Assembly (NCBI GenBank): GCA_036741775.1
Contig: DAINRQ010000020.1
Coordinates: forward strand, 1-64,000
DNA: 64,000 nt
Reading direction: 5' to 3'
DNA from: JAJKIV01 sp036741775
GTDB taxonomy: Bacteria > Gemmatimonadota > Gemmatimonadetes > Gemmatimonadales > Gemmatimonadaceae
The notes below the pieces were generated by a model, which searched no databases, was not told where the DNA came from, and was given only the letters and a program-made list of their open reading frames with translations. Shown in pieces: positions 59,972 to 64,000 of the stretch. The translations under genes and the position numbers were made by a program. The first letter of the stretch is position 1; every line of letters starts with the position of its first letter.

Positions 59972-60372
59972 CCAGACCCGCGACCGACTTCCTGGGCTCG
60001 GGGTGGACGTTCCCCGTACAGGCCGATGACTCGGGCGGCATCTCCCTGTCATCGCGCGAGCGCGACATCGCCGAAGCGATCCGGATCATCCTCCTCACGC
60101 CCAAGGGCGAGCGGGTGATGCGGCCCGACTTCGGCTGTCAGATTCACACACTCATCTTCGCACCTAACGACGCGACCACTGTCGGCCTCGCCAGCTACTA
60201 CGTCTCCGAAGCGCTGGCGATGTGGGAGCCGCGGATTCGCGTCCTCGAGATCATTCCGCGCACGGAGAGCTCCACCCCCGAGCGCCTCGACATCGAGATC
60301 CAGTACGAGATCAAGGCTACGCACGATCGCCGCTCGCTCGTGTTCCCGTTCTATCGCATCCCGGGAGAGTAG
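59968..60372 (+). CDS. Baseplate gp25-like wedge protein (Pvc9-like)
   Basis: A 134-residue gp25/GPW protein: FLGSGWTFPVQADDSGGISLSSRERDIAEAIRIILLTPKGERVMRPDFGCQIHTLIFAPN and VSEALAMWEPRIRVLEII. It joins the wedge to the first sheath ring. Confidence 0.94.
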   Translation: MTRPATDFLGSGWTFPVQADDSGGISLSSRERDIAEAIRIILLTPKGERVMRPDFGCQIHTLIFAPNDATTVGLASYYVSEALAMWEPRIRVLEIIPRTESSTPERLDIEIQYEIKATHDRRSLVFPFYRIPGE

Positions 60373-60397
60373 TCCCTTCTTCCTTACGGGCCGGACC

Positions 60398-62398
60398 ATG
60401 CCGCTTCCCACCGTCACGCTGGACGACCGCCACTTCCAGGACATCGTCGATGAGGCGAAAACCCTCATCCCGCAGTTCTGCCCGGAGTGGACCGATCATA
60501 ACGTGAGCGACCCGGGCGTCACGCTGATCGAGCTCTTCGCGTGGATGACGGACCTGCTGCTTTACCGCGTCAATCAGGTCCCCGACCGGATGTACGTGAA
60601 GTTCCTGGAGATGATCGGCGTGCGGCTCGACCCGCCACGCGCGGCGCGCGCGCCCGTCACCTTCTACCTCTCGGCGGCGCAGCCCGGCCCGGTCACCATC
60701 GCCGAGAACACCGAGGTCGCGACCGTCCGCACCGAGGCGACGCAAGCGATCATCTTCACGACCGAGCGCGACTTCACCATCCGGCCGCCCGTCCTCGCGG
60801 GCGCGTTCACGCGCGACATCGACAGCGGCGCCGACGAGCAGTGGGCCGAGCACGACCTGTCGCAGATCGACCTTCCCGATCACAGCATCTGCGTCTTCTC
60901 CGACGACCCAGCGCCGGGTGACGCGTTCTACCTCGCGTTCAAGCCCGACCTGAGCCATCACATCCTCGCGCTGCTCATGGAGTGCGACCGCGCGAAGGGC
61001 GCCGGGATCGACCCGCACGATCCGCCCATCCAGTGGGAGGTGTGGCAGGGGGGCGCCGCGCGCTGGGTCAAGTGTGAGGTGGAGAAGGACGGCACCGGCG
61101 GCTTCAACTGGTCGGGCGAAGTGCTGCTGCACATCCCGGCCATGGCCCTCGTGACGCGCCGCGACGTGTCGGCCTACTGGCTGCGCTGCCGCGTCGTCGA
61201 GCCGCGACCGAGTCAGGGGCAGTATCACGTGTCGCCGGAGATCTCGCGCCTCCGCATCGAATCGCGCGGCGGCACGGTGCCGGCGCGCAACGCGGCGACG
61301 GTGCTCAACGAGGAAGTCGGCTCGAGCGACGGCACGCCGGGGCAGTCCTTCCAGCTTCGATTCACGCCGCTGCTCGCCCGCGACAAGACCCGCGACTACC
61401 TGACGGTCCACACGCCAGGCGATCGCGTCGAGCGGTGGACGGAAGTGCCGGACTTCGCCGAGTCGACCGCCGAGGACTATCACTATACGCTCGACAGCGT
61501 CGACGGCACGCTGACGTTAGGCCCCGCGCTGCTCCAGCCCGACGGGACCGTGTACCGTTTCGGCGCGGTGCCGACCAAGGGAAGCAGGCTGCGCTTCACG
61601 CGGTATCAGACGGGCGGCGGCGCGGCCGGCAACGTCCCGCGCGGCACACTGTCCGTGCTCAAGTCGTCCATCCCGTACGTCGCTCGCGTCGTCAATCGCG
61701 AGCCGGCGGTCGGCGGGCGCGATGCCCAGACCGTCGAGGACGCGAAGTTGCGCGCCCCGCAGCGGCTCCGCACCCGTACGCGCGCGGTCACGGCCGACGA
61801 CTTCGAGACGCTGGCCATGCAGGTGCCGGGCGTCGAGCGCGCGCACTGCATGGCGCCGCTGTCCCAGCCAGGGGCCCCGGGGCAACCGCGGCCCGGCGAA
61901 GTGGTCGTCGCCATCCTGCCGCAAACGGAGCTGCCGGCAACGGGGGCGATCGCAGCAGAACGGATCGCCCTGTCCGCTGACCTCAAACAGGCCGTCGGGT
62001 CGTTCCTCAACGAGCGCCGCCTGCTCACGACGCGCCTCGAAGTCATCGCGCCGCAGTACATCTGGGTGTCGATCGACGCGACGGTCCGCATCTCCGACCG
62101 CAGTGACCCCGCCCTGTACGTCGAGACGCGCCGAGCGGCCGAAGCGGCACTGTACCGGTACCTGAATCCGTTCCTGGGCGGTCCGGACGGCAAAGGGTGG
62201 CCGTTCGGTCGCGACCTCCACGTGTCCGAGCTGTACGCGCTGCTACAACGCATCCCGGCCATCGAGTACGTCGAAGAGCTCCGCGTGTCCACTCGGGACG
62301 CCGCGACCGCCGCGGCGGCGCAGCCGGCCCCGGCACGCCTAACGCTTCCACCGCACGGCCTCATCTGTTCCGATGTCCATCGGGTTAATCGACGTTGA
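60398..62398 (+). CDS. Baseplate J-like assembly protein (Pvc11-like)
   Basis: A 666-residue baseplate wedge protein. N-terminal LDDRHFQDIVDEAKTLIPQFCPEWTDHNVSDPGVTLIELFAWMTDLLLYRVNQVPDRMYVKFLEMIG is the typical eCIS gpJ start. The gpJ core follows (RLRTRTRAVTADDFETLAMQVPGVERAHC, VVVAILPQ, FLNERRLLTTRLEVIAPQYIWVSIDATVRI) and the C-terminal GKGWPFGRDLHVSELYALLQRIPAIEYVEELRV. The FHA/tail I gene starts 26 bases before its end. Confidence 0.95.
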   Translation: MPLPTVTLDDRHFQDIVDEAKTLIPQFCPEWTDHNVSDPGVTLIELFAWMTDLLLYRVNQVPDRMYVKFLEMIGVRLDPPRAARAPVTFYLSAAQPGPVTIAENTEVATVRTEATQAIIFTTERDFTIRPPVLAGAFTRDIDSGADEQWAEHDLSQIDLPDHSICVFSDDPAPGDAFYLAFKPDLSHHILALLMECDRAKGAGIDPHDPPIQWEVWQGGAARWVKCEVEKDGTGGFNWSGEVLLHIPAMALVTRRDVSAYWLRCRVVEPRPSQGQYHVSPEISRLRIESRGGTVPARNAATVLNEEVGSSDGTPGQSFQLRFTPLLARDKTRDYLTVHTPGDRVERWTEVPDFAESTAEDYHYTLDSVDGTLTLGPALLQPDGTVYRFGAVPTKGSRLRFTRYQTGGGAAGNVPRGTLSVLKSSIPYVARVVNREPAVGGRDAQTVEDAKLRAPQRLRTRTRAVTADDFETLAMQVPGVERAHCMAPLSQPGAPGQPRPGEVVVAILPQTELPATGAIAAERIALSADLKQAVGSFLNERRLLTTRLEVIAPQYIWVSIDATVRISDRSDPALYVETRRAAEAALYRYLNPFLGGPDGKGWPFGRDLHVSELYALLQRIPAIEYVEELRVSTRDAATAAAAQPAPARLTLPPHGLICSDVHRVNRR

Positions 62399-63455
62399 AC
62401 GCGGGCTAGACCGCCCGCGGAGCGAGGGCGCGGCCCTCGTCGTCTCGCTCGACGGCACCGTCCTCCAGACGGTGACGCTCGGCACCCGCCCCGTACGCAT
62501 CGGGCGGTTGCCGGAGAATGGCATCGTGCTCCCGGCACCGAGCGTGTCACGCGAGCACGCGGAGGTACGCGTCGAGCACGACGAGCACGTCGTGACGGTT
62601 ACCGACCTCGGAAGCAGCGGCGGCACGTCCGTCGGCAGCACGACGCTGCTCGCCGACCAGCCGTTCAAGCTCGAGGACGGGATGGTCATCCACATCGGCC
62701 CGTACGAGCTCACGTACGTCGCCGCGACCACGGCGCAGACGCCGGTGTCGTCGCCGGTCGTCCCGGCGACGACCACCCCCGAGCCGGTGTCGTTTGGCCG
62801 GACGGTGTCGCCGTCGCCCATCTCGACGCTCACGATCGACGACGTCCTCCCGCCAGTTCCAGCGCGTCCGCGCTTCCCGGTACCGCTGCCGCCGACGCTG
62901 CGCAGCCAGTATCTGCGCTATCTCCCGTCACTGTTCGATGACGCCGCGATCGACGCGCTGCGCGTCGCCGGCGAACCGCTGCGGCGCCCGAGCGGTGAGG
63001 TCATGCGGCGCCCGGGCGGCGAGCCGCTGCGGCGCAATCAGGATTTCCTCGCGCGCATGCTCCTCGTGTTCGAGTCCATCTGGGAGCCGCTCGAGCAGCG
63101 CCAGGATCACGTCGCGATGTACTTCGACCCGCGCACCTGCCCGGCGGAATTCCTCCCCTGGTTAGGCGCCTGGCTCGACATCACGCTCGATCCCCACTGG
63201 CCAGAGGAGCGACGCCGCGGCCTCCTGTCCGAGGCGATGGAGCTGTATCGCTGGCGCGGTACCGCATACGGGCTCGCTCGCATCATCGAGGTGTCCACCG
63301 GGCTCATCCCCGTCATCATCGACGCCGCCGAACCATTCGTCATCCGCGTTCGCGTCACGATTCCGGCCGACAGCATCGTGCGCCCCGACGTGATCGAGGA
63401 CCTGATCCGCGCGCACAAGCCGGCTCACGTGGGCTACGTGCTGGAGATCAGCTGA
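62373..63455 (+). CDS. FHA domain fused to phage tail protein I (Pvc12-like wedge)
   Basis: A 360-residue fusion. Residues about 22-110 are a complete FHA domain, reader of phospho-threonine: RPVRIGRLPENGIVLPAPSVSREHAEV, TDLGSSGGTSVGS. The Arg, Ser, His and Asn-loop residues needed for binding are present. After a Pro-rich linker, residues about 170-360 are tail protein I (LRSQYLRYLPSLFDD, LLVFESIWEPLEQRQDHVAMYFDP, LPWLGAWLDITLDPHWPEERRR, YRWRGTAYGLARIIEVSTG), a baseplate wedge component. Three tandem 8-residue units (GEPLRRPS type, 62970-63041) sit inside the tail I part. The kinase start follows with a one-base overlap. Confidence 0.9.
   Translation: MSIGLIDVERGLDRPRSEGAALVVSLDGTVLQTVTLGTRPVRIGRLPENGIVLPAPSVSREHAEVRVEHDEHVVTVTDLGSSGGTSVGSTTLLADQPFKLEDGMVIHIGPYELTYVAATTAQTPVSSPVVPATTTPEPVSFGRTVSPSPISTLTIDDVLPPVPARPRFPVPLPPTLRSQYLRYLPSLFDDAAIDALRVAGEPLRRPSGEVMRRPGGEPLRRNQDFLARMLLVFESIWEPLEQRQDHVAMYFDPRTCPAEFLPWLGAWLDITLDPHWPEERRRGLLSEAMELYRWRGTAYGLARIIEVSTGLIPVIIDAAEPFVIRVRVTIPADSIVRPDVIEDLIRAHKPAHVGYVLEIS
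62970..63041 (+). repeat. Three 24-bp tandem units inside the tail protein I gene
   Basis: Units at 62970-62993, 62994-63017 and 63018-63041 encode GEPLRRPS, GEVMRRPG and GEPLRRNQ. They insert a basic loop into the tail protein I fold. Confidence 0.8.
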
Positions 63456-64000
63456 TGGTCAGCCTCATCAACCGCATCATCGCCGACTACCTCCTCGAAT
63501 CGCAGGTCGGGGCAGGCTCGGTCGGGACCGTGTTCCGCGCGCGCCATCCGAGCGGACGGCTCGCCGCCATCAAGCTCGTGCATCCCGAGCTCACCCGGGA
63601 CCGCGGCTTCGGCCAGCGGTTCGCTCGCGTCGCGGGCGCCACGCGACTCTCGCATCCCTATGCCGTAACGGTTGACGAAGTCGGCGAGAGCAGTGGGCAG
63701 TTCTTCATCCGGATGGAGCTGTTGACGCACGGCTCGCTGCGCACGCTCCTCGAGCGACACGCCGAGCTCCTCCCGCTCGCGCGGGGGCTCGATTACATGC
63801 GACAGGTTGCCGAAGTGCTCGCGTACGCGCACGGCCGCGGCGTGGTGCATCGCGACCTCAAGCCCGAGAACATCCTCTGCGCCCGGCCGGGCGCGGGAGG
63901 AGTGATCGAGAGCGTCGGCGTCGTGGACTGGGGGCTGACGCAGCTCATCGACACCGGCGTGACCGTCGTCGGCGGGCGCGCCCCTGGGTCGCCACGGTAC
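63455..64000 (+). CDS. Ser/Thr protein kinase, partial; DWG for DFG and no alphaC Glu
   Basis: The first 182 residues of a kinase that runs past the window end. ATG at 63455 shares its first base with the stop of the FHA fusion. Visible parts are the glycine loop VGAGSVGTVFRA, Lys40, HRDLKPEN (132-139) and DWG (158-160) instead of DFG. Where the alphaC Glu is expected the sequence reads RFARVAGATRLSHP, so Val replaces Glu. ATP-binding Lys, catalytic Asp and Asn are present. It may phosphorylate Thr sites read by the FHA domain. The rest of the protein is unseen. Confidence 0.88.
   Translation, partial: MVSLINRIIADYLLESQVGAGSVGTVFRARHPSGRLAAIKLVHPELTRDRGFGQRFARVAGATRLSHPYAVTVDEVGESSGQFFIRMELLTHGSLRTLLERHAELLPLARGLDYMRQVAEVLAYAHGRGVVHRDLKPENILCARPGAGGVIESVGVVDWGLTQLIDTGVTVVGGRAPGSPRY

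Noticed and set aside
1..64000. tRNA, rRNA, CRISPR array or prophage integrase genes
   Set aside because: None was seen. The tail-like genes are explained by the eCIS, with no head, packaging, integrase or lysis genes.

Overview
This is a GC-rich (roughly 70 %) bacterial chromosome segment, probably from the Gemmatimonadota. The reasons are the gene content (PadR plus ADOP permease pair, SusC-like receptor, several Hanks-type kinases with C-terminal receptor-like parts, BNR-propeller exoprotein, DUF4142 and DUF4112 proteins) and the overall style of the proteins. The assignment is by resemblance only, since no rRNA or marker gene is present. One 100-base run of N at 59398-59497 shows that this is a scaffold.

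Region 1 (1-14952) looks like cell-wall and amino-sugar salvage. A phosphodiester glycosidase, a small lipoprotein and a Ser/Thr kinase are followed by a DUF1343/NamZ-type exo-N-acetylmuramidase, a TonB-dependent receptor, a beta-lactamase-fold serine hydrolase, a sodium:solute symporter, MurQ, a gamma-glutamyltransferase and a beta-propeller lactonase. The last four genes are almost gapless. Together they can be read as capture, uptake and breakdown of MurNAc and peptide fragments, although no MurNAc kinase is present.

Region 2 (14968-39406) is a mixed housekeeping and accessory stretch: a decaprenyl-phosphate phosphoribosyltransferase, a polytopic membrane protein, a berberine-bridge-type oxidoreductase, a large BNR-propeller protein, a membrane M48 protease with a long C-terminal extension, a small basic DNA-binding-like protein, DUF4142, an AlaX-type tRNA editing enzyme, DUF4112, TerC, NhaR, an ADOP permease with PadR, a second kinase, a CsgG/TolB-like protein and an AraC-type regulator.

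Region 3 (39500-64000, running off the end) is an extracellular contractile injection system (eCIS). It has two modules. Module 1 is an AAA+ ATPase, a roughly 2050-residue repetitive giant protein and a TPR protein. Module 2 holds two DUF4255 proteins, sheath, tube, a chaperone-like protein, a 55-residue protein, a second tube, a DUF4157 protein, a LysM protein, VgrG-like spike, PAAR tip, gp25, baseplate J, an FHA-tail protein I fusion and a Ser/Thr kinase. Each module begins with the same about 45-bp promoter/operator block, so they are probably co-activated, perhaps by the adjacent AraC-type regulator. The FHA domain fused to a baseplate wedge, with a kinase one base downstream, suggests phospho-threonine control of assembly or firing.

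Two repeat layers overlie everything. One is a strongly over-represented short motif, GTTAGGC/GCCTAAC (about 40 copies by eye), found in coding and non-coding DNA in both orientations. The other is a set of REP-like palindromes built on GGGGTC(A/G)GAG.
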